From the NCBI RefSeq assembly GCF_008085905.1, contig NZ_VSFF01000001.1:248001-312000 (forward strand): a stretch of 64,000 nucleotides of DNA, written 5' to 3'. The translations under genes and the position numbers were made by a program. Positions 12,927 through 20,379 of this stretch are shown here, piece by piece. The DNA comes from Actinomadura syzygii. Its GTDB lineage: Bacteria > Actinomycetota > Actinomycetes > Streptosporangiales > Streptosporangiaceae. Below the pieces are notes generated by a model that saw nothing but the letters and a program-made list of their open reading frames with translations, was not told where the DNA came from and searched no databases. Position 1 is the first letter of the stretch. The number at the start of each line of letters is the position of its first letter.

Positions 12927-13325
12927 ATGAAGCGAATCGACCTTATCCCTGGGCGTACCGAGGCGCTGATGTGGGCGGGCATAGCGGAGGTCAGTCTCGG
13001 TGGGACACTTTTCGCCTGGCTCATTGTTCCGGACGCCACCGAAAAGCAGCTCTTCGGGCGGAGTGGCTCGATCGCCGCGCTGATCACGGCACTGGTGACG
13101 TTATCAGCCGGGTTCGTCGCCGTTGTGATCGCCCGCCGGACGTCGCCGACCGTCCGCTGGGGTGTGGCACTGCCATGCGGTGCGCTGGGCGGGGTCGTGG
13201 CGGTCGTCGCACTCGGCGACCTGACAAGCGGAATGTTCTCCTGGATCACGCTTGTCCTGGCGGTGATCGGTATGGAGTGGGTTGCCCGGTATCTCACCAC
13301 GGTAGGCCGCCCGAAGAAGCGCTGA
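12927..13325 (+). CDS. Four-helix membrane protein of unknown function
   Basis: 132 residues if it starts at MKRIDLIPGR (12927); a start 21 bases earlier is possible. Four hydrophobic segments are visible: ALMWAGIAEVSLGGTLFAWLIV, IAALITALVTLSAGFVAVVIA, WGVALPCGALGGVVAVVAL and SWITLVLAVIGMEWVARYL. The protein ends with a short basic tail. I do not recognise a family. It is the only plus-strand gene inside the minus-strand T7SS substrate run and is flanked on both sides by decayed transposase pieces, so it may have arrived with them. Coding potential is supported by hydrophobic periodicity and GC-rich third positions. Confidence 0.6.
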   Translation: MKRIDLIPGRTEALMWAGIAEVSLGGTLFAWLIVPDATEKQLFGRSGSIAALITALVTLSAGFVAVVIARRTSPTVRWGVALPCGALGGVVAVVALGDLTSGMFSWITLVLAVIGMEWVARYLTTVGRPKKR

Positions 13326-13455
13326 TGGGCATGACCTGGCGGGCGTCCATTCGGAGGGCGAGCCGTGCGGCGTCAGGGTCAGCTTCCCCAAGCACGGACG
13401 GCTGGCCTGAGGTCACCCTTGATCATCAGGAGATGATGCCCGTCATGCCCTCACC

Positions 13456-13590
13456 ACGCCGCCCGAGTTCCGCTGTCGCGCCGTCGAGCTGGCGCATCAG
13501 GACGACAAGTCAAGCGTCCAGCTCGCGAAGGACCCAGGAATCAGTCGATTCCCACCTGCCAAACTGGATGAACCAGGCCGACCGGCCGCG
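13456..13590 (+). pseudogene. Remnant of an IS3-family OrfA (transposase HTH)
   Basis: From about 13459 one plus frame reads PPEFRCRAVELA followed by VQLAKDPGIS, the start of the OrfA helix-turn-helix of IS3-type transposases. The family motif then moves to another frame, reading LPNWMNQAD, with the frameshift near 13550. There is no OrfB. The fragment ends directly against the 3' end of the T7SS gene at 13603. Confidence 0.7.
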
Positions 13591-13602
13591 CGGTGTGCGG
13601 CG

Positions 13603-14205
13603 TCATGCGTCGAGGGACAGCTCTGCGACTGCCGTTTGCGCGATTCGTTGTGCGGCAGCCAATGAATCAGCCTGCGTGGATTTCGGTGTCGTCAAGGTCA
13701 CCGTGATGACGGCGTTGGAGCGACGGACAACGACCTCGGCCCGCCTGTAAACGGACCTGGCGAACGCCTCGTCCCCCAACTCCGCATCGCTTACCTGATC
13801 GGAACCCGAATCCGGCAGGTGAGAAGCGACCCGCTTGGCAGAGGCAAACCGCCGCTGAGCGCCTTCAATGCCGCCGCCGCGTCCGCCGTCGCCGTGATAA
13901 ACGTCGTATTCGAGCCGCAGTCCCGCTTCGGCCGGATCCATTGGGTCCTGCTTGTCGTCCACGAAGGACCAGGAACAAGACACGACAGTGTGAAACTCGA
14001 ACTTCTTCTCACTGTCCTGGCCCGGCTTCGGTTGGAGACCCACGGCCGCGCGGACGGAAGGCAGGTCGACGACCGTACACGGCGCAGGCGCTGTTGACGC
14101 TTCGTCTCGGCCCGGCCACCAAGGCTTGCGCCACGGCGCACTGCCCCAGACCACGCCCACCACGACCAGCGCTACAACCAGAAAAAGGAACGCGCGTCGA
14201 AGCAA
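13603..14205 (-). CDS. Membrane-anchored extracytoplasmic protein of the T7SS locus (DUF3558-like)
   Basis: 200 residues, with a TTG start at 14205 one base after the stop of the upstream gene. An N-terminal hydrophobic segment (AFLFLVVALVVVGVVW) anchors it. The remainder is soluble, with one Cys in PAPCTVVDLPSVRAAVG and another in VVSCSWSFVDD, an arrangement seen in DUF3558-type actinobacterial lipoproteins and exported proteins, though there is no lipobox here. The tight junction implies co-translation with the WxG-like gene upstream. Function unknown; the DUF3558 similarity is pattern-level only. Confidence 0.65.
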   Translation of the reverse strand: MLRRAFLFLVVALVVVGVVWGSAPWRKPWWPGRDEASTAPAPCTVVDLPSVRAAVGLQPKPGQDSEKKFEFHTVVSCSWSFVDDKQDPMDPAEAGLRLEYDVYHGDGGRGGGIEGAQRRFASAKRVASHLPDSGSDQVSDAELGDEAFARSVYRRAEVVVRRSNAVITVTLTTPKSTQADSLAAAQRIAQTAVAELSLDA

Positions 14206-14206
14206 G

Positions 14207-14926
14207 CTACTTAGACCACCTGTTCGGGTTCGCCATCAAGGTCACCGGCGATGCGGGATAAACGAGCACCTTCTCTCTCGCCTTGTATATCCGAGCTTTG
14301 AAGGCGGCCATGTCGCCGGTGAGCTTGTCGAACAGGGACTGGAGCTTCTTCACGAAGTCCCAGACTATGTAGAGTATGGCCAGCAAAATGAGGGCCCCTC
14401 CCTTACCGGCCTTGCCCCCGGCATGCTTGCCCTCATAAGGCGCACTAGGCGACTTCGCGTGCAGACCGCCGCCCTTCTTGTTGAGATACGCGCCGCCGCC
14501 CACGGCGGCTACGAACTCGCCACAGAGCCAGATGATCTGGCTTCGGACCGAACGAAGATGCTTCGCGAGGTCGGACATCACGCCGCTCATTTCGCTGGCT
14601 CTGCCGGACATCGGCACGCCGACCCGCAAGCCGAATCTGTTGATCCACTTGTCGTAGGAGGACCTCGCGGGACCTTCCCAGCCGCCGCCGTCGAAGATCG
14701 CCGCCTTCTTCTCCAACTCGCCCTGCGTGCTGGCGAGGACGTGTTGCGCGAGATAGCTCCAGCTCTCCGCCGCATGGTCGAGCTTGGCGGGGTTCCCCCA
14801 CATCTTGTGGACGAGGTCGCCGACCTGCTTGATCCCGAGCTGGCCAGTGAAATCGATCGCGAACTTGACGGATTCAGGATAGGCATTACCTTGATAGAAG
14901 CCCGGCTCAAGGTTGATCTCAGTCAT
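14207..14926 (-). CDS. WXG-type T7SS protein with C-terminal membrane segment
   Basis: 239 residues; the ATG at 14926 has a GGAGGA site. The first 130 residues are helical with a turn GGWEGPARSSYDKW, a WxG motif of the WXG100 superfamily. A Gly/Lys-rich linker (about 150-175) leads to one hydrophobic segment, ALILLAILYIVWDFV, then a basic amphipathic tail. This layout, a WXG domain plus a membrane-active region, is common among larger T7SS effectors or pore-type partners. It is separated by 33 bases from the small gene upstream and by one base from the gene downstream. Confidence 0.75.
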   Translation of the reverse strand: MTEINLEPGFYQGNAYPESVKFAIDFTGQLGIKQVGDLVHKMWGNPAKLDHAAESWSYLAQHVLASTQGELEKKAAIFDGGGWEGPARSSYDKWINRFGLRVGVPMSGRASEMSGVMSDLAKHLRSVRSQIIWLCGEFVAAVGGGAYLNKKGGGLHAKSPSAPYEGKHAGGKAGKGGALILLAILYIVWDFVKKLQSLFDKLTGDMAAFKARIYKAREKVLVYPASPVTLMANPNRWSK

Positions 14927-14959
14927 GTCTCTTCCTCCGCGGCAGCAATGATTTCTGCA

Positions 14960-15322
14960 TCAGAAGTGCATGTCATCGGGAGTTTTGCCGGGACCATAGA
15001 TTTTCATTGACTTCCGCAAGGCCCTGAGCGAGGCGGCCACCTCGCTCTCCTTCTGACCATACAGCCGCGCCGCGGTCAGCACGCCGATGCGAACATCGTG
15101 AACCGCATTGATGTTCTGCTGCAAGGACCACAGGAAGTACTGCTTCTCAAGTTGGTACGCGCCCAGTACGTCTTTGGCGAACCAGCCCACGTCATCACCG
15201 GTAAGATTGAGATCAGGGTTGGCGGTGGCGCGCTTGAGTTCCGTGGCCATTGATTTCCGATGAGCGTCCAAGTCCTTGGCGTGCCGGTAAAGCGTCCTAC
15301 GGTAGACCTGAAACCCGGTCAA
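14960..15322 (-). CDS. Small helical T7SS-locus protein
   Basis: 120 residues from a TTG start (15322) placed behind GGGAGGGA. It is all-helical and charged, with no membrane segment. Near the C-terminus is YGQKE, a match to the YxxxD/E T7SS export signal, in RLYGQKESEVAASLRALRKSM. It is not a canonical WXG100 because the WxG turn is missing, although GWFAKDVLG occupies about the right place. It precedes the WXG-type gene at 14926 by 33 bases, so the two may form a heterodimeric substrate pair. Confidence 0.65.
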   Translation of the reverse strand: MTGFQVYRRTLYRHAKDLDAHRKSMATELKRATANPDLNLTGDDVGWFAKDVLGAYQLEKQYFLWSLQQNINAVHDVRIGVLTAARLYGQKESEVAASLRALRKSMKIYGPGKTPDDMHF

Positions 15323-15388
15323 GTTTCCCTCCCACTATTAGTCGAGCATCCTCGGCGCTACCAAAGTCCAATCAACGGTGGGGCCCAT

Positions 15389-16390
15389 TCAATACATCAG
15401 CCTGCCATAACGACGCTGGATCTCGCGCACTTCGGCCTCCCGGATTTCAGCGGTTCGCTCGCCGGCCGATCCAAGAGCAGCGAGGATCGCCTCGGCGAGG
15501 CGCTCAAGGGTGACGTCACGGATGGCTTCCTTTTTGATTTCCACTTGCACGGGATCACCCGCAACGGTCATCTTGAGATTGCCCAGGCCGCGGCCGATTC
15601 GCTCCTCGATGGTCCGGTTCTCCTGGGCAGGCTTCAGATCCCGTATCTTCACCAGGGTTTCCATGGCATGCTGCTCGATCAACTGTGACCTCGCGTCATC
15701 CAGATCGACGTAGGCGTCCACCGAGATATCGTCGAGCCGCTGGAGAACACTCGCCTCGGTCGGAAGGTTGAAGGCGCCCGCCATATCTGGAAGGGCCGCC
15801 TCGGCGAGGGCCTTCATTTCGGAGAGTGAACGGGTCAGGGCCAGATTGATCTGCCTGGCGTCGAGTGCTCGATCGACAGCGAACTGGATGTCAATGATCT
15901 CCCCGAAACCATCCGCGGTGACCGTGATCGTGTCCGTCGGATCCGTGTAGCTGATCCGCTTCTCCACAAGTTCACCGTACATGGAATCAGCCCTAGACCG
16001 CAGATCTTCCATATGGGTCTCGAATTCCTCGACGTCCGCTGCGTTCGCCGCATCGTCACCGGTCTCCGCAGAGTCGTCCGGCTGCGGCATCGGGGCAGGT
16101 GGATTCGACCCCATGCCCATATCGAGCCATTCCGCATCCACTGGTTTGTCGACCGAAGGGCTCGGCGACGCCGGGATCGGGATCGGGATCGGCGAAATAC
16201 CTGGAAGCGCCAAGCCGGATGTGTCAAGGTCTTGGGATGTCGGTGCATCCTGCGATGCGGCATCCTGCTCTTCCGGCTCAGCCCGGATCGTTCCGGCGCG
16301 CAGTCTTTCCCTCGCCTCGTACTGGTCCTTGGGGGCTAATGGAGCCTCTTCATTGAGCTGCTTTTTGAGGCTGTTCCTTCTGGTCGTCAT
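15389..16390 (-). CDS. Second YbaB-like protein of the T7SS locus
   Basis: 333 residues; the ATG at 16390 has GGGGAGC upstream. The first 120 residues are low-complexity and acidic/Pro-rich. A helix follows (HMEDLRSRADSMYGELVEKRISY), then strands DTITVTADGFGEIIDIQFAV, then a long helix, which is the YbaB/EbfC order. The C-terminal 100 residues contain a further strand region (LKMTVAGDPVQVEIKKEAI) and helices. A cytosolic DNA- or partner-binding role is possible. It is a second YbaB-like product in the same locus, and the two differ clearly in length and linker. Confidence 0.7.
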   Translation of the reverse strand: MTTRRNSLKKQLNEEAPLAPKDQYEARERLRAGTIRAEPEEQDAASQDAPTSQDLDTSGLALPGISPIPIPIPASPSPSVDKPVDAEWLDMGMGSNPPAPMPQPDDSAETGDDAANAADVEEFETHMEDLRSRADSMYGELVEKRISYTDPTDTITVTADGFGEIIDIQFAVDRALDARQINLALTRSLSEMKALAEAALPDMAGAFNLPTEASVLQRLDDISVDAYVDLDDARSQLIEQHAMETLVKIRDLKPAQENRTIEERIGRGLGNLKMTVAGDPVQVEIKKEAIRDVTLERLAEAILAALGSAGERTAEIREAEVREIQRRYGRLMY

Positions 16391-16462
16391 TGCCCGATGC
16401 GCTCCCCGGCAGAGATATCGGCGTAGGGTACCGAATGCGGCACGTCCGTCACCACCCTCATG

Positions 16463-17650
16463 TCAACGAGATAGTCGTAACCGCTTGCGGTATATGAAGA
16501 GGGATCCCGCAACGATCGCGACCACCGCGCCGAACAGAGAAGGCCATACCCACCAAGTATTTCCCGATGTTTTCTTCGCCGACTTCGCAGCCGGAGAGGC
16601 CGTCGATGGCCGGACGGAGGGCCGAGAACCTGCCTGTGTCGCCTGCCAGCGGTCGTACACCGGATTCGGCGCGGTGGCGGGAACGTTGTCGACCAGCGCT
16701 CGGTACGGACGGACCAAGCCGTAGCCCGTTACGTCGTCCCAGCCGGGTTTGCCCACGTCCTTGGCCGTTGCCAGAATTCGGCGAACCACCTCGCGAGCGG
16801 GCATGTTCGGGAACCTGGCCCGGACCAACGCAACCACACCGGAGGTTAGGGCCGCGGCTGGACTAGTTCCCGCGTGCCCTCGCCCAACGAAATGGCCGAA
16901 GCCATCAATGCTGCCCACCTCCACCGCGGGGGCCGCCCCCATAACGTACTCACCGGGGGTCGACCCGGACCACGGCTCGACCTGCCCGTCAAGGCCGCCG
17001 ACGGCTAAGACGCCGGCGCAGTTGGCCGGCGAACTTCTCCAGTCACCGTGGCGTCCCTCGTTGCCGGCGGAAACCACTACGACGACGTCTCGTTGAACTG
17101 CGTACGAGACGGCGGCCTGCAGAAGGGGGTCACACGGTTGAAAGGTCACGTCGCCCTGGGAGATGTTGACGACCTTCGCTCCGTGGTCGGTGGCGTAACG
17201 CAGTGCCTTCGCCCACGCACCCGCGCTCTGGGCTGACAGCGGAAGGACCTTGGCATCCGGCGCTACACCGACCATTCCGGTTCCGCGTCCCTGGCCTACG
17301 ATGAGTGCACTCATCGCGGCCCCATGCCCGCCATTCTCAGGGTCCGGCTTCATGCGGACATCGTTCATGTTCACGTTCGGCAGGACGGCGCCTTTAAGAT
17401 CCGGCAGGTCAATATCGACCTCTCTGTCGACGACAGCGACAGTGATTCCCTTACCCGTGGTGATCGGCCAGACCTTCTTTTGCAGCTCCCACCAATCGAA
17501 CCAGTAGAGCTCCTTGCGCGGCTCAGGGACGGCCAACGCAGGCGTCGGCGAGAGGAGGAGCAGCGCCACAACCGCGCCGAGCACTCCTAACCACCGCGCT
17601 CTCGCCCGCACAGGGCTCCTTCCTCGGTCGGCAACGGGTCGACTGAGCAT
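16463..17650 (-). CDS. mycP: Type VII secretion mycosin (subtilisin-like S8 protease)
   Basis: 395 residues. A signal peptide ends near LLLLSPTPALA. The catalytic triad is complete: Asp in TVAVVDREVD, His in GGHGAAMSALIVGQG, Ser in GTSPAAALTSGVVALV, with the oxyanion Asn in VVSAGNEG. A Pro/Ser linker precedes the C-terminal membrane helix WWVWPSLFGAVVAIVAGSLFIY and a basic tail. Mycosins sit on the outer face of the membrane, stabilise the ESX channel and cleave some substrates. The gene starts 9 bases after the PPE-like gene and belongs to the eccD-eccB operon side of the locus. Confidence 0.92.
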   Translation of the reverse strand: MLSRPVADRGRSPVRARARWLGVLGAVVALLLLSPTPALAVPEPRKELYWFDWWELQKKVWPITTGKGITVAVVDREVDIDLPDLKGAVLPNVNMNDVRMKPDPENGGHGAAMSALIVGQGRGTGMVGVAPDAKVLPLSAQSAGAWAKALRYATDHGAKVVNISQGDVTFQPCDPLLQAAVSYAVQRDVVVVVSAGNEGRHGDWRSSPANCAGVLAVGGLDGQVEPWSGSTPGEYVMGAAPAVEVGSIDGFGHFVGRGHAGTSPAAALTSGVVALVRARFPNMPAREVVRRILATAKDVGKPGWDDVTGYGLVRPYRALVDNVPATAPNPVYDRWQATQAGSRPSVRPSTASPAAKSAKKTSGNTWWVWPSLFGAVVAIVAGSLFIYRKRLRLSR

Positions 17651-17659
17651 GTCGCTCAG

Positions 17660-19072
17660 CTACTGAATCACGGGAGGTGCCGTACCCTCATCGTCACTCC
17701 AGACATCTTCGTCCTCAGAAAGCCACGTCTCCCGTTCATCCGATCGATTGCGTCTGCGGGCGCTCCCTCCAGAGGACGCCGAGGTTCCTCCAGGAGCGGT
17801 GCTGCGGGATGCAGACCGGGAGCCTGTGCCGGTTCGTCCCGCACCGGTCCCTGGCTCTCGGCCGATCACTCCACCAGCACCAGATCCCGAGGCCCCGGGA
17901 GTCCGCGCGCGTAGCCCCGGCGTGCTCCCCGGACGCTGAGTGCCAGGAGTCGTGGACGAGCCGCCCCCGATCGGGGCGGAGCCGAGCGGCCCCGGCCGCA
18001 GACCTCGCGGCGGCGATCCGCCAGACACAGGCCCAGAGCCCCTGGGGCCTTGACCGATCGGACCAGGGCCAGGAACACCTGGAGCGCCTGATGTTGGAAG
18101 GAACGGGCGTAGGTTCCCTCCGGTGCCGGCCGGTACGACGGGCTCCAGCCTCGCCGGCCCGGAGAGTCCGGGGCTGAGAGGCGTTGGGCCAAGCCCCATG
18201 CCCGGAGGCATGCCGGGCCCGATTTGACCACCCCCAGGACCGGGCGCCAAGGGTCCAGGCGGTGGGGTACTGAGTCCAGGTCCACCCTGCGCTGGAGGGA
18301 GAGTCCCCGGCGCGACTCCTTCAAGGTCCGAGCCACCGCCACCTCCCGGCGGCAGATGTCCCGGGTCAGGATGGCTTGGCGGCGAGGAAACGTCCGGAAG
18401 TCGGCCGGGGGTCGGCGCCGCCCCTCCGCCGGAGGCACCGCCGTTGCCGCCCCCGGTACTTCCAGGGGCACCACCGGGACTTCCCACACTTGATGAACTT
18501 CCCCCGCCGGCTCCCGGCGCCCCGTAGCCCCGCTCACGGTCCTTGCCGGGGAGGTCCATGTTGATCGAGGTTGGGACGATCGAGTAGGCGTCGGCGAGGC
18601 TCTGGTTCATCCTGGCCATGTACTGCCGAGCTTCGCGATCCTTCCCGTACTTCTCCATCATCAACTCATGCTTGGGGTCCGGGAGAGGGCCGACCCCGAA
18701 GGGGCCCTTGGGCTCAGCCGGGGCGTTCTGCTTATACGTATCGACCTGACTGCCTGCCTGCTGAAGGGCGAACCCGAACGCATTGCTGGCGTTGGCAAGC
18801 TCGCCCGCGGCGTTTTCCAGCCGTTTGATCTGTCCCAGCGCCGCTTCTGACGATGGCCCCTCCGGCCACGCGGCCTTCAACCGGCCATGGTGGAAGGCGA
18901 GGTCCGACTCAGCCTGGTCTAGCAGTTTCCTCAACGCCTCGTAGGTGCGCGAGAGATTGTGCAGCCCGGCGGAGTCGGCGGCCCGGATCTTCTGGTAGAT
19001 CTGGTGGTAGTCGAACTGCTCGGGACTTCCCTTACCGATCGCCCCATGCCTGATCGGATAGGACTCGCCCAT
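17660..19072 (-). CDS. Large T7SS substrate: helical domain plus Pro/Gly-rich tail
   Basis: 470 residues. The N-terminal 130 residues are helical, with a WPEG turn (LKAAWPEGPSSEA) like the WxG motif of WXG100/PPE-type proteins. Residues about 180-440 are a Gly/Pro/Ser-rich low-complexity region with repeated GGG, PGP and GSG units, ending in an acidic tail DERETWLSEDEDVWSDDEG. Such long PPE-like proteins are secreted through ESX systems in actinomycetes. No YxxxD/E signal is obvious directly after the helical domain. It lies 29 bases after the 124-residue gene upstream. The low-complexity tail may be extracellular. Confidence 0.75.
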   Translation of the reverse strand: MGESYPIRHGAIGKGSPEQFDYHQIYQKIRAADSAGLHNLSRTYEALRKLLDQAESDLAFHHGRLKAAWPEGPSSEAALGQIKRLENAAGELANASNAFGFALQQAGSQVDTYKQNAPAEPKGPFGVGPLPDPKHELMMEKYGKDREARQYMARMNQSLADAYSIVPTSINMDLPGKDRERGYGAPGAGGGSSSSVGSPGGAPGSTGGGNGGASGGGAAPTPGRLPDVSSPPSHPDPGHLPPGGGGGSDLEGVAPGTLPPAQGGPGLSTPPPGPLAPGPGGGQIGPGMPPGMGLGPTPLSPGLSGPARLEPVVPAGTGGNLRPFLPTSGAPGVPGPGPIGQGPRGSGPVSGGSPPRGLRPGPLGSAPIGGGSSTTPGTQRPGSTPGLRARTPGASGSGAGGVIGREPGTGAGRTGTGSRSASRSTAPGGTSASSGGSARRRNRSDERETWLSEDEDVWSDDEGTAPPVIQ

Positions 19073-19101
19073 GCCTTTGGCCTCCCCCGGACCTCGGTGT
19101 G

Positions 19102-19476
19102 CTAGTTCTGGCTCTCGTGCTTCGGCTGTGGCTCCAACCCCTGGCCCGCCTTCTTACTGGAGTTCTGCGAGGCCAGTTCACTCAGGTCGAAGTTCTTCGC
19201 GGAAGACTCGATACGTGCGATCAGGCCCTCGTACACCGCCGCGAACTGAGCCACATACCCCAGCATCGACTCGTGGGCGGTCCCTACGTTCTTGGCGAGG
19301 TCCTCGGGCACGTCCCAGTCGCCGATGGCGCCGACCGAGGTCGGCGGGCCGCTGGTGCCGGCCTGAAGTTTCGCCAACTCCGCGCGCATCGCCCGGGCGA
19401 CCTGGCGCATCTTCTCCGGGCTGTGCTCGCTGTCCGGACGAGGTCCGGACGGGGTCGCACCTGGCTTTGATGGCAT
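19102..19476 (-). CDS. Small T7SS-locus protein, helical
   Basis: 124 residues if started at MPSKPGATPSG (19476). A longer frame to 19662 overlaps the WXG100 gene and has an arginine-rich shadow-like N-terminus, so I reject it. The N-terminal 25 residues are Pro/Ser-rich; the rest is two helices (EKMRQVARAMRAELAKL and NVGTAHESMLGYVAQFAAVYEGLIARIE) and a basic tail. I do not recognise a family. It lies 20 bases after the WXG100 gene and before the PPE-like protein, so it may be a partner of the latter. Confidence 0.65.
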   Translation of the reverse strand: MPSKPGATPSGPRPDSEHSPEKMRQVARAMRAELAKLQAGTSGPPTSVGAIGDWDVPEDLAKNVGTAHESMLGYVAQFAAVYEGLIARIESSAKNFDLSELASQNSSKKAGQGLEPQPKHESQN

Positions 19477-19496
19477 GGGATCGACAACGCCCCTGG

Positions 19497-19790
19497 TCAG
19501 CCGCCGAAGCTGGCGGCGTTGCGGTTCTCGGTGGTCCGGTAGCCGTCGTGGGATTCGCCGATGGCGGATCCCATGCGGTGCACGACGTTGCCGAGCTCGA
19601 CGCCGGCCTGGTTCCACTGCGTCTGTGCCCTGCGGTAGGCCAGCTGAGCGTCGCCCTCCCACTCCGCGAGGGTGGACTTGATCTTGCCCTCCAGCTCGTC
19701 GAGGGCGGCCTTGTACTCGTTCAGGGCGTTCTGGAAACTGGCCTGGGCCTGCTTCATGGAGCCGAAATGCACTCGCGTCAGATCGGTCAT
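19497..19790 (-). CDS. WXG100 protein (EsxA/EsxB-like)
   Basis: 97 residues, the standard WXG100 size. Two helices flank the turn LAEWEGDAQLAY, which supplies the WxG motif near residue 44. The tail reads SHDGYRTTENRN, giving a YxxxE export signal at residue about 83. These proteins form helical-hairpin dimers exported by the EccC motor. It is followed 20 bases on by the 124-residue protein and preceded 36 bases earlier by a second WXG100 gene, the classic Esx pair arrangement. Confidence 0.92.
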   Translation of the reverse strand: MTDLTRVHFGSMKQAQASFQNALNEYKAALDELEGKIKSTLAEWEGDAQLAYRRAQTQWNQAGVELGNVVHRMGSAIGESHDGYRTTENRNAASFGG

Positions 19791-19826
19791 GATCTCGTTC
19801 CTCCGGTGTCGGTGCGTTGAGTCGGC

Positions 19827-20141
19827 TCAGTCGTTGATGAGGCCCTTGAGTGCGTTCACCCGGGCGACCGTCTCGGCCTCGTTGGCCGCATAGGTCACGC
19901 GGGCGTCGCCCAACTTCTGCTGGATCGTGTTCAGGTCGGTCAGGACCTTGACGAACTGCTGGTCGAAACGCTGGAAGACGTTGACGAACGCCGTCGCGCC
20001 GTCGCCCTTCCAGGTGGCGGCCAGTGCCTGTTGCTCAGAGGCGAGGCGGGACCGCGTCTTCCGCAGCTTGTTCTCGGCTTCTTCGATGGCGTCGGCACCA
20101 CGACGCATTCCATCCCGGCTATGTGTCGACCGGTCAGTCAT
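19827..20141 (-). CDS. WXG100 protein, Esx partner
   Basis: 104 residues. The ATG at 20141 has a GGAG site. The WxG turn is ALAATWKGDGATAFVN, near residue 44, and the export signal YAANE (YxxxE) lies at about residue 85, in TYAANEAETVARV. With the neighbouring WXG100 gene it probably forms the heterodimeric substrate recognised by EccC. Both carry a YxxxE signal, whereas in many Esx pairs only one does. It is the first small gene after eccB, across a 238-base gap with no recognisable gene. Confidence 0.92.
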   Translation of the reverse strand: MTDRSTHSRDGMRRGADAIEEAENKLRKTRSRLASEQQALAATWKGDGATAFVNVFQRFDQQFVKVLTDLNTIQQKLGDARVTYAANEAETVARVNALKGLIND

Positions 20142-20379
20142 CTGCGCGCTCCTGCACGTTGGTAGGCGGGTTGATCACAACGCCCGGCGCGAACCAATCG
20201 CCATCACTGCCCCGTTGGTTACGCGACGTCACCCCGTGACCCAATCAAACACGACGATACAAACGTCACAGATCGACTGTCCAGAAGTCAAGGGATTTGT
20301 TATGAAAGGAGGGTTGAGGTCTGTCCGGATTGTCGTGGCGCTATCTGTATTTACGTGATCAAGTTCCCGAAACTCAAAG

